Below are positions 49,734 to 59,500 of a stretch of DNA of 64,000 nt, in pieces (within the stretch, counting starts at the first letter, position 1; each line of letters starts with the position of its first letter). Location: NCBI RefSeq assembly GCF_051013375.1, contig NZ_CP142125.1; one strand, written 5' to 3'. The notes under the pieces were generated by a model. The model worked only from the letters and a program-made list of their open reading frames with translations. It made no database searches and was not told the origin of the DNA. Position numbers and translations under genes: made by a program. The DNA is from Kordia algicida (GTDB lineage Bacteria; Bacteroidota; Bacteroidia; Flavobacteriales; Flavobacteriaceae).

Positions 49734-51731
49734 AAAGCTAGTGGTTGCATAACATGTATTTCCTGACTCTGTACTTTCAATACGAACAAATATTTCTTCG
49801 TCATCAACTCCCGTATAATTTGTTGGCAGTGGATTCATATCATCATCCGCATCTGTTTGATTTGCGTGAAAAGTTATGTTGAAGTCTGCAGGATCTTGCG
49901 TATCTAGTATTGCAGCCTCTTGCGTTGTGAAATCGAAGTCTTCAAATCCGTCGCCATTTGAGTCACACGAAGCCATATCTGCTGGTTGGTTTGCGATAGG
50001 TTGTGTATTGATTCGTATTTCAAATTGTGTTGTATCAAAACATGAAGTATTGTCGTTATTTTCAATTCTTACATGTATTGTTTGCGGATTTGATGTGTTT
50101 GTAAATGCTGCAGGTAATGGATTTGCATTGTTTGTTGCATCATCCGGTGTTCCGTGATAGGTAATAGTATATTGTGATGCATCTTGTGTTCCTAATACCT
50201 GTACATCATAGTCCGTTAGTGTAAAATTGGCTACATCATCATTGGAATCATCATCACAAATAATAACATCTGCGACAGTATTTGCGACAGGCTGCGTGTA
50301 TATTTCTAAGTCAAAAGTTGTCGTTGCAAAACACATTCCTGATGTATCTTCTATTCTAACAAATATTGTTTCCGTTGGACTTAGATTATTGGTATATAAT
50401 GTTGGTAATGGATTCATATCCATTTCAGCATCATCAAGTGTATTGTGATAGGATATATTAAAGAGTGTAGGATCTTGCGTAAGCAATACATCATTATTTA
50501 CTAATGACAAGTCAAATTCAACAGCAGTAACACCTTCTGGCGCACATTCTAGTAAGTTATTTGGTTGATTTGCTTCTGGTATTGGTGCAAATTCTATAAC
50601 AATACTGTCTTCTGTACTACAGTTTGTTGAAACCGAAACACTTACTGAGTATTCTCCTGGAGTAGTTACTTCTAAAGTTGGATTGGTTTCTCCTGTAAGT
50701 TCTACGCCATCTCTAAACCATGTATATGTTGCTGTATCTATGGCTGATTGAGCGTTTAGAGTCACAGAATCTCCTTCACAAACAGGGTTTCCTGTCATTA
50801 ATAGCCTGTCTTGACCTAAATCGAATGCTCCAATATTGAAACTTCCTCCTTCTAGAAATACTGCAGAGTCAAAAGAAGAATCGATATAATCTGAGATTAC
50901 TAATTTTATCGTGTATGTTTCTCCTGGAATTACGGCAGATTCAGCTTTTAAAGCAATTGTTTGCCCGTCAAACTCCGTAGAACCGTTATTACTTCCTGCT
51001 GTATCGTAATATTCTGGAAAGGCAAATTGCCCTAATCCTGGACCACAAGTAAATGTGTGAATATTGGTAATACTTGCTGGAATATTGGAGTTTGGCAGTA
51101 GCGCGATGTTTCTTCCTCCTAAATCTAAGTTGAGTTCTGCTGTTCCTGGATTTGCATCGTGATCGTACAAATTTGAGTTTGCAATTCCAGGTCCGCTTAA
51201 GATAAATGCAAAAGTATCTGCAAATTGACACGGATAGTTTGCGCTTGTTGTATATTCTTCAGAAGCTAATATGTATCTGAAACTGATTTGGTCGGCTAAT
51301 GGCACAAATTCAAATTCTATTGCTGTAGCGTTAAAAACATTATCTCCTCCACCTGTAAGCACTTGCAAATCTGGATCTCCTTCCCAACTCGTTCCTCCAA
51401 AACTCAAGTTTCCTCCACCATTGTTTGCTATTGGAAGTAAGCTGGAACTACTTAATATGATTCCTTCCTCGAAAGGAAATGCAGCTGTTCCTGTATTAAA
51501 GTATCCGTAACTTTCAAAACCGAGATTTGCTCCGTTGGTTTCTCCTGCAAGATTATCTGCTCCACTATGATTCGTTACAGCAATGTTGGTTGGCTCATTA
51601 CCACAGACATTTTGGAATAAAACATTTACGACCAGTTCTTCTGGCGTCATCGTGTCGTCTACCGTGATTGCTTGCGAGTATGCTTGTTGCCCTATGAATA
51701 GTAATAGAACAAGTAGAATTTTTGCCCTCAT
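45096..51731 (-). CDS. Giant T9SS-secreted surface protein with choice-of-anchor L domain and 16 Cys-repeats
   Basis: 2211 residues. Order: signal peptide (1-19), choice-of-anchor L domain (about 25-300), an Ig/PKD-like domain (about 310-380), sixteen repeats of about 100 residues (385-1990), an Ig-like module with SWTTPNG, a SprB-like repeat (ATASGGSGVYEYQLDDGEW) and a T9SS type B, gliding-motility-associated sorting domain starting FFTPNGDEYHPTWNIIGL. Each repeat opens with Cys and an acidic loop resembling DxDxDG (CDTDNDGFGIFD, CDDDNDGF) and closes with a second Cys in a TGC-like strand and PLP, so calcium binding and an internal disulfide are plausible. From about residue 670 on it is nearly identical to the neighbouring giant protein. 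Likely an adhesin exported by T9SS. Confidence 0.85.
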   Translation of the reverse strand: MRAKILLVLLLFIGQQAYSQAITVDDTMTPEELVVNVLFQNVCGNEPTNIAVTNHSGADNLAGETNGANLGFESYGYFNTGTAAFPFEEGIILSSSSLLPIANNGGGNLSFGGTSWEGDPDLQVLTGGGDNVFNATAIEFEFVPLADQISFRYILASEEYTTSANYPCQFADTFAFILSGPGIANSNLYDHDANPGTAELNLDLGGRNIALLPNSNIPASITNIHTFTCGPGLGQFAFPEYYDTAGSNNGSTEFDGQTIALKAESAVIPGETYTIKLVISDYIDSSFDSAVFLEGGSFNIGAFDLGQDRLLMTGNPVCEGDSVTLNAQSAIDTATYTWFRDGVELTGETNPTLEVTTPGEYSVSVSVSTNCSTEDSIVIEFAPIPEANQPNNLLECAPEGVTAVEFDLSLVNNDVLLTQDPTLFNISYHNTLDDAEMDMNPLPTLYTNNLSPTETIFVRIEDTSGMCFATTTFDLEIYTQPVANTVADVIICDDDSNDDVANFTLTDYDVQVLGTQDASQYTITYHGTPDDATNNANPLPAAFTNTSNPQTIHVRIENNDNTSCFDTTQFEIRINTQPIANQPADMASCDSNGDGFEDFDFTTQEAAILDTQDPADFNITFHANQTDADDDMNPLPTNYTGVDDEEIFVRIESTESGNTCYATTSFMLAVNPLPVAVLPTTLEECDDDTDGFVAFTLTDADAEILAGQTSTDAMTITYYDNPADAVSGTGTPLTSPYTNTTANMQTVHIRIVNTVTGCVNTSTLDLQVNPAITGTTPSNYSVCDDTNGNDTDQLGTFDLSTLDAQILGALAGTATVTYYETGALAQAGTAGTELPVMYTNTSPSLQIIHARVTDDVTGCFDVVEVTLIVDPLPNLDNIPPMIACDFNNPGDMMEMFDLTEHTTTVENGQVGLTITYHEIQADADNNTAAVTNVNGTDGQIIWVRAENLLGCIQVGSFELQVQPLPVFVVPTDLEACDDETADGIAPVDLSIKNDEITQSNPDLVVSYHLTDADADTDMNALVLPYENTSSPTTYTVSVRVEDINTGCHVVTQLTVNINDTPGVFQPTPLEYCDTDNDGFGIFDIRSTENEITGGLLPGQVTVTYHETPEDADNNVNSLPDTYTNINAYNQTIYVRVENVLTGCYNVVSLDLIVYDSPEIAALDATSLSECDDASADQIAQFDLTEAEADLLNGEDPLTHTVRYYNTQANATAGTTTGEINNVNAYSNIPPSPQVIWVRVEDQNTGCASITNLTLIVDELPVLTQLPGLETCDAVTLNDGIEVFDLTSLAEDLLNSVPGINLQYFASQTDLDNNTPIADPMAYSNAEVGVQTIFVLATNDTTGCQNTITFDIRVNPLPSPTLDPNGMLSSDTCDDDNDGFVAFNLDALTNDIINNEPDVVYSFHETQADANNNLNALPSPYTNIVMDSQTIYVLATNTVTGCFTVTPLMLNVISIPEIPINLTDLEECDEEPSDGFAMFDLSETQTEIYGSQTPSDFTLTYHESEQDAIDDVSPIVNVTDYINTTINQQTIWVRLEDNTTECYAIESFDIIVVAPPVLVQPTAFSLCDDAESGDESDEISSFDLTDKYIEITGGDTSLTLTYYASQTDLDNDTPIADPTAYQNISNPQVLYIRASNAAGCTTDITMTLRVLPIPTPNTSPDVLEACDDNSDGDATNGMLVFDLTQSEAEIVNNESNVTVSYHTTQEDADGDINPIADPTMHTVDMANANMNGQVIIYVRVESDIQIDSNMLPCYKVVELPVVVHPLPELTDIAFSYVFCEYDNDDVGQFDWDVVTSSLDLLTAPQMVADFTVTYHPTVADALANTNALANGFENTSDPQTVFIRVENNVTGCVNTNNIASLELSVEPTPTATAPDTYELCAADEAAQDTAVFDLTSLDAEIINGQTDMAVSYYETATDADMDSNAITNTTSYTNTSNPQTLYARVRQTITGCLSDPVVVNLQVNPLPVFTLPEDDILCVDAETGLALETRTIGVDFGAGYTYSWTTPNGTATTATVEVTTAGTYSVTVIDANNETNCSYSDSVTYEASSAPSLLDIQITTPAFADTHNVIATASGGSGVYEYQLDDGEWQESGEFLDLQPGEHTVTVRDNNGCGELVRTFELIDYMKFFTPNGDEYHPTWNIIGLRNQPGAKIYIFDRYGKLLKQISPAGQGWDGTFNGVPMPSNDYWFRVEYVDPFDGSPKEFINHFTLKR

Positions 51732-51862
51732 AAAGTATTTTTTCTGGTTAGTTTAGCTATAGTAATATTCAAATATATCAATTAAGGATGTCAATTTTTT
51801 ATTTTTTAACACAAAAACAGTTGAGAATTCTTATCTGATATAATGATTTTTTGGTGTTTATT

Positions 51863-51897
51863 AAAAAACCGAAGTGTTGAAATTACTTCGGTTTTTT
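51863..51897 (-). terminator. Terminator of the 2548-residue giant gene
   Basis: AAAAAACCGAAGT and ACTTCGGTTTTTT form a perfect 13-base stem in the 218-bp gap between the giant genes, 50 bp after the stop of the upstream one. Confidence 0.88.
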
Positions 51898-51949
51898 ATA
51901 CTTATTCTTTTATTTCATTTATACATTTTATCAATATTTCTTTGATGAA

Positions 51950-54900
51950 TTATCTCTTTAAAGTAAAATGATTGATAAATTCTTTTGGCGAACCATCAAA
52001 TGGATCTACGTATTCCACTCTAAACCAGTAATCATTGGATGGCATTGGTACTCCGTTGAAGGTTCCGTCCCAACCTTGTCCTGCCGGACTGATCTGTTTT
52101 AAGAGTTTTCCATATCTGTCAAAGATATAAATCTTTGCTCCTGGCTGATTTCTCAATCCGATGATGTTCCAAGTCGGATGGTATTCATCTCCGTTTGGTG
52201 TGAAGAATTTCATGTAATCAATCAGTTCAAAGGTTCTTACCAGCTCGCCACAACCGTTGTTGTCTCTTACTGTTACCGTGTGTTCGCCTGGTTGTAAGTC
52301 TAAGAACTCTCCTGATTCTTGCCACTCTCCATCATCTAGTTGGTATTCATACACACCTGATCCGCCTGATGCCGTTGCAATCACATTGTGCGTATCTGCA
52401 AAGGCTGGTGTAGTAATCTGGATATCTAACAAACTTGGTGCTGATGAGGCTTCATACGTCACACTATCACTGTAGCTACAGTTGGTTTCATTGTTAGCAT
52501 CAATCACGGTCACACTGTAGGTTCCTGCAGTAGTTACCTCTACAGTCGCTGTTGTTGCTGTTCCATTTGGTGTGGTCCACGAGTAAGTGTAGCCTGCTCC
52601 AAAGTCTACGCCTATGGTTCTGGTCTCTAATGCCAAGCCTGTCTCTGCATCCACACATAAGATATCATCTTCCGGTAAGGTAAATACCGGTAATGGATTT
52701 ACCTGTAAGTTCACTACAACTGGATCTGATAGACAACCTGTAATGGTTTGTCTCACTCTCGCGTAAAGCGTCTGCGGATTGGAAGTGTTGGTATAACTTG
52801 TCGTATTTGTGATCGCGTTGCTATCCATATCAGCATCTGTAGCCGTTTCATAGTAGGATACCGCCATGTCTGTTTGTCCATTTATGATCTCCGCATCCAA
52901 GCTCGTTAGATCAAATACTGCCGTGTCTTGAGCTGCTTCATCCGCTGCGCATAGTTCATAGGTGTCTGGCGCTGTTGCCGTTGGTATTGGCTCTACACTC
53001 AGTTCTAAACTAGCAATGTTGTTGGTATTTACACAACCTGTGACATTGTTCTCCACACGGATAAATACCGTTTGTGGATCACTCGTGTTTTCAAACCCGT
53101 TAGCAAGTGCATTGGTGTTTGCTAAGGCATCTGCTACTGTTGGATGATAGGTAACGGTAAAGTCTGCTACCATTTGTGGCGCTGTGAGTAAGTCTAAGGA
53201 ACTTGTCACCACATCCCAATCAAATTGTCCTACATCATCATTGTCATATTCACAGAATACATAGTTAAAGGCAATGTCTGTAAGTTCAGGTAATGGGTGT
53301 ACCACTACAGGTAATTCGACTACTTTGTAACATGGAAGCATGTTGCTGTCTATTTGAATGTCGCTCTCTACACGTACATAAATAATTACTTGTCCGTTCA
53401 TGTTTGCATTTGCCATGTCAACCGTATGCATGGTTGGATCAGCTATCGGGTTAATGTCTCCATCAGCATCTTCTTGTGTGGTATGATAGCTTACCGTAAC
53501 ATTGCTTTCATTGTTTACAATTTCTGCCTCTGATTGTGTCAGATCAAAGACGAGCATTCCATTGGTGGCATCTCCATCGCTGTTGTCATCACATGCTTCT
53601 AAGACATCAGGAGATGTGTTTGGCGTTGGAATTGGAAGTACTCTTAAGGTCATGGTAATGTCAGTCGTACAGCCTGCCGCATTGCTTGCTCGGATGTAGA
53701 GTACCTGCGGATTGCTGATGTTTTGGTAGGCTGTTGGATCAGCTATAGGCGTATCGTTGTCTAAGTCAGTTTGACTTGCATAATAGGTCAGTGTTAAACT
53801 CGTATCTCCACCTGTGATCTCAATGTATTTGTCGGTCAAATCAAAACTGCTGATCTCATCACTCTCATCACCACTTTCTGCATCATCACAGAGAGAGAAT
53901 GCTGTAGGTTGTACAAGTACTGGTGGCGCTACTACAATAATATCAAAGCTTTCAATGGCATAACATTCGGTAGCGTTGTCTTCTAATCGCACCCAAATGG
54001 TTTGTTGATTGATGGTTGTGTTGATATAATCAGTCACATTGACTATTGGTGATACATCATCGATAGCATCTTGTTCACTCTCATGATAAGTCAGGGTAAA
54101 GTCACTTGGTGTTTGACTGCCATAGATTTCTGTTTGTGTCTCAGAGAGATCAAACATAGCAAAACCATCTGATGGTTCTTCATCACATTCTTCCAAGTCG
54201 GTGAGATTGATTGGAATCTCAGGAATCGAAATGACATTCAGCGTAAGCGGTGTTACGGTAAAACAGCCTGTTACCGTATTGGTTGCTAACACGTAAATCG
54301 TTTGACTATCCATCACAATGTTGGTGTATGGACTAGGCAGTGCATTTAGGTTGTTGTTCGCATCCGCTTGTGTTTCATGGAAACTATACACGACATCTGG
54401 TTCATTGTTGATAATGTCATTGGTCAGTGCATCTAAGTCAAAAGCGACAAAACCATCGTTGTCATCATCACAGGTATCTGAGCTAAGCATTCCGTTTGGA
54501 TCTAGCGTTGGACTTGGCAATGGATTCACTCTGATGTCAAAGGTAATGGTGTTTTGACAACCTGTAGTATCATTGGTAGCTAAAACAAAGATGGTTTGTA
54601 CGCCAACCTCCGCATTGCTATATGCCGAAGGATCAGCTATGGGCGTATTATTGTCCAAGTCGGTTTGACTAGCAAAGTATTGCAGACTGATGCCTGGTTG
54701 ACTGTTTAGTAAGTCTTCTGCTAAAGATGTCAGGTCAAAGACTTCTATTCCGTCATTGAGCGTGACTGCATCACAGGTTTCCAAACCTGGTAATTGTGTA
54801 AGTACGGGAAGTTCATCTACGATCAGCGTAAGATTCGTAATGCTTGCGCAGCCTGTGTTTTGATCTTCTACACGAACCCAAATCACTTGTGGACTCGGTG

Positions 54901-56587
54901 GAATGTTGCTGTAAGCATTGACATTGTTGATTTCGCCTGTGGTGGTTCCTGCCGTAGCATTTGCCTGTGTGTTGTAGTAACGAACGGTGTGTGTGAGTGG
55001 ATCTTCTCCGTTGAGTAAATCAGCCTCAGCCTCGGTCAAATCAAATTGGGCGATTTGATCCGCGCTTGCATCATCACATTCTGATAAACTCGTGGCATCT
55101 AGCGCAGCAATCTCTGGAGAATCGTATACGATTAGATCTAAAGAAACCACATTGTAACAACCTGTCAGTACATTTTCAACACGTACGTAAATCGTTTGAT
55201 TGTAAGCATTGATGTTGGTATAGGTATCTGGCAAACTGTTTACATTGTTATCAGCATCTTCTGGTGTTTCGTGGTAAGTGACTGTGACTTGTCCTGGTAA
55301 TAATCCGCCTGTGATTTCGTTTTCTGTACTTCTTATGTCGAAGATTCCAAAGCCATCATTGTCCGTGTCACAGTATTCGAGTGGTGTTGGTTGAAAAACT
55401 CCTGGCGTATCGTTGATATTTACCGTAAGCTGTGTTACTACATGACAACCGGTATTGATGTCTTCTACACGAACAGAAACCGTATAGGTTGTTGGTGAAG
55501 AAGTGTTTTCATATGGTAATACTAAAGCATTCATGTCAGTATCCGCATCAGCGTCAGTCAAGTGATAAGAAACCACCAAATCTGGATTGGATTGCGTGAT
55601 TTCGTCATTTTTGATGGATAAGTCTACTGGTGCGATTCCATCAGCTGTCTCATCGTCACAGGCTTCTAGCGTTGTAGGGTTTGTAATGACAGGCAATTGA
55701 GGAACTTGTATTTCAAAACTTCCTACTTGTACACAGCCGATTAAGTTTTCCGCACGCACCCAAATGATTTGTCCATCAGTTCCGTTAACATTTGTCACCG
55801 CCGCTGTATTGTTGTCAGCATCTGCTTGTGTTTCGTGATACGTAATGGTCAGTCCTACTTGTCCGTTTTCCACTGTAGTGGTATGCTCTGTCAAATCGAA
55901 CATTTCCATCATATCGCCTGGATTGTTAAAGTCACAGGCAATCATCGGTGGAATGTTCTCTAGATTTGGTAGCGGATCTACGATGAGCGTTACTTCTACA
56001 ACATCAAAACAACCTGTTACATCATCCGTAACACGTGCATGAATGATTTGCAAAGAAGGGCTCGTGTTGGTATACATCACAGGAAGTTCCGTTCCTGCTG
56101 TTCCTGCTTGTGCTAATGCACCTGTTTCATAGTAAGTTACTGTAGCCGTTCCTGCCAAAGCACCCAAAATTTGGGCATCTAATGTAGAAAGATCAAAAGT
56201 TCCTAATTGATCTGTATCGTTTCCGTTAGTATCATCACAAACACTGTAGTTTGAAGGTGTAGTTCCGACAATACCTGGATTTACTTGCAAGTCTAATGTT
56301 GACGTATTAACACAACCTGTTACTGTATTTACAATACGAATGTGTACCGTTTGCATGTTTGCTGTTGTATTCGTATACGGCGATGTAAGTGGCGTTCCTG
56401 TTCCGGAAACTGCATCTGCTGGATTGTCGTAATACGTGATTGTCATTGCATCTGTAGATGTTTGACCTGCTAAGATTTCCGCATCAGCATCTGTTAAGGT
56501 AAATGCTACAAAACCATCCGTATCGTCGTCACATTCTTCTAAAGTGGTTGGCACTACTGCGACTGGCAATGGATTTACGGTTACTTC
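51950..56587 (-). repeat. 4.6-kb near-identical direct repeat, copy B
   Basis: Second copy of the shared 3' block, in the 2548-codon gene. The match begins within about 10 bp downstream of the stop codons and ends where the giant proteins diverge into different repeats. Confidence 0.92.
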
Positions 56588-59500
56588 AAAACTTGTGGTT
56601 GCATTACATGAATTTGTGGCATCCGTACTTGTAACACTTACATATATTATATCTGTTGGAGTTGTACCTGTATTTGTATATGTTGTTGGTAATGGGTTTG
56701 CGTTTGCATCCGCATCTGCTTGACTTGCGTGGAAGTTGATGGTTACGTCAGCAGGATCTTGCGTTCCGCGAATGATTGGAATTTGCGTTGTTAGATCGAA
56801 TGTTTCAACTCCATCGTTAGAAGCATCATCACAAACTACCATATTTGGTGGTTGTACAGCTGTTGGTTGATAATCTACACAGATTTCGAAGCTTGTAGTA
56901 TCAACACAAGTTGTATTGTTAATGTTTACAATACGAACAAATATTGTCTCACAATCAACTGTAGCATCACTGTTATATGGACTTGTTAATGCATTTGTAC
57001 CAGCATCTGCATCAGCTTGCGTTGGGTGAAATGTTACTGAAAATATTGCCGCATCTTGTGTTCCGAGCACTTGAATACTTAACGCATCTAAGTCAAAAGG
57101 TTCAGTACCATCGTTGCTATCATCATCACAAACAGTAATGTCTGCTACAGGATTTGCAATTGGCAATGGATCTACCACAACATTGAATTGCGTTGTAGAT
57201 ACACAGTTTGTTGTATTATCTTCTACTCTTACTACGATTAAATCAGTAGGATTTACATTTGAATACATTGTTGAAAGCGGATTCGCGTTTGCATCAGCAT
57301 CTGTTGCATTTGCGTGGAAACTTATGGTAAAATCCATAGGATCTTGAGTACCTAAGATGCCCCCTATTTGTGTGGTTAGATCAAATGTTTCAACTCCATC
57401 ATTAGAAGCATCATCACAAACTACCATATCAGCAGGAGCTGTTACAGTTGGTTCTGGATTTAACACCAAGTCAAATGATGTTACTGCGAAACAAGATGCA
57501 TCATTGTTATCTTCAATTCTAACATATATGTCATCTGTTGGTGAAGTCATATTTGTGTATAAACAAGGCAATGGATTTTGATTTGCATCAGCATCAGCTT
57601 GTGTATCGTGGTATGTTACTGTGTAATCAGCAGGATCTAAAGCTCCTAAAGCGGTTGCTGTTTGCGAACATAAATCAAATTCTTCTTGGTTGTCGTTTCC
57701 AACATCACATAAGACAATATCTGGCACTGAGTTCGCCGTTGTATTTCCTATGTTTAATGTAAATGATGAAGTAGCAAAACAGTCTATTGTTGTTGTTCCG
57801 TTGTATGTTATTCTTACAAAAATTTCTTCGCCATCACTTCCTGTGTAAGCCTGAGCTTGCGCATCTGTGAGTGGATTTGCACCCGAATCTGCATCAGCTT
57901 GTGAGAGGTGATATGTGACTACCATGTCTGTAGTATCTGCAATAGGTGCTAAAACTTGTGCGGTATTTACGGTTAAATCAAATACTTCTGTAGCGTTGTT
58001 AGAACATTCTGATAAGTTTGAAGCTGGACCGTTGTTGATTTCTGGAGCAACATCTATACAAACTGTTTCTGTATATTCACATCCTAAATCGTCAATTACT
58101 TGATATGTGTAGCAGTGCTGACCGGCAGTGGTAGGTTGTACAGTAATTACGTTTCCTGCTGTATTTGTGATAGAAGCATCTGGTAACCATTCTTCAGTTA
58201 CAATTGATGATGGTGGCGGAAGTAAACTTGAATCAAAGTCTAAGTTCCATGAGAAAAGTGTTCCATCATCTGCAGCCCAAGTATCAATGATTTCAAAAGT
58301 CCAAGTTCCGTTTAGTGGCGCTCCTAGTAAGTTATCAAACGAACTTGAAGCTAATGGCGCATATGTCCCTGCTGGAATTGTAGTTACACCTGCTGCTGCA
58401 TCATCTAATGTTTGTGTTGCTGTTGGAGAGAAACAGTATTCCCATCCTGTACCTGGATTTCCGTTGTCTGCTTGATCTGGAACTCCAAGATTATCTCCTG
58501 GATCAGATCCATCACCATAAGAGATAAATACTACTTGCGCTCCGTTTGGTGCGGTTAAGATCATATCTAAATCTCCCATGAAGGAATGCTCCATTACAAT
58601 ACAGATTTGGTTGATTTGAGCAACATCTGTAATTACTTGTCCATCACCATAACAATCTACTTCAATTTGAGAGTTGTATGAAGTTGCTGTACCTGTAGAT
58701 ACAGTATCTTGCAACCACGTTTGATCAAATATTTCTGGCGCACAATCTTCAAAAGGAGGAATTACTGCCATTCCAGTAATATCTGTAGATTCTCCAAAAC
58801 ATATTTCTGGATTTGCGGCTTGTGTTCCTGTGAAATCTACTGGCGTAGATACGTATACTAATTGATCTAAAACATTGACATTCATACAATCATTATCAGG
58901 ATCTCCATCGGAGTTCGCTGGATTGTCATCACGAATTGTTAAGTTAACTCTGTATATTCCTGATTGTGTATAAGTATGTGTAACACTTGCTCCATTTAAA
59001 ATTGTAGTATCTCCTAAATCCCACTCATAAGTTGCGCCTGTTCCATCATTTGCGAATGTTCCGCTTCCGTTAAGTGTTAACGGATCTCCCAAACAAATTC
59101 GAATGATATCATCTGCAGAAACTGCTGGCACCGAGCTATCTAAGTTTGCTGTGATTGTTTGGCAAGGCACAAAACAACTTAAATCTGCTTGCCAACCGAT
59201 ATTAACACCTGCATTATCAGATACAAATCGTACTGTTAAACATCCTGAGGTATTTGAGCCTGAAGCTTCGACCAATCCTGGTGAGCCAACTCCTGTATAT
59301 GTACCAATTAATGGCGCTGACGTATCAGGTCCATCAAAAATATCCATAAAGTCACTATTATTTTGTAGACCAAAGGATGTAAAGTCCATACGCAATGATT
59401 GCCCAGCTTCCGAAGGACATAGCGTAAGTACAAAGTTTTCATTATTTGAATATTGTCCTGCGCCACTTCCTCCAGAGTCTAAAAAAACAGGACTTGCAGT

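Noticed and set aside
45403..58475. Numerous 60-115-codon plus-strand readings opposite the giant genes
   Set aside because: They are duplicated exactly with the 4.6-kb repeats and carry Ser/Val-rich shadow composition expected opposite Asp/Thr/Asn-rich coding sequence.
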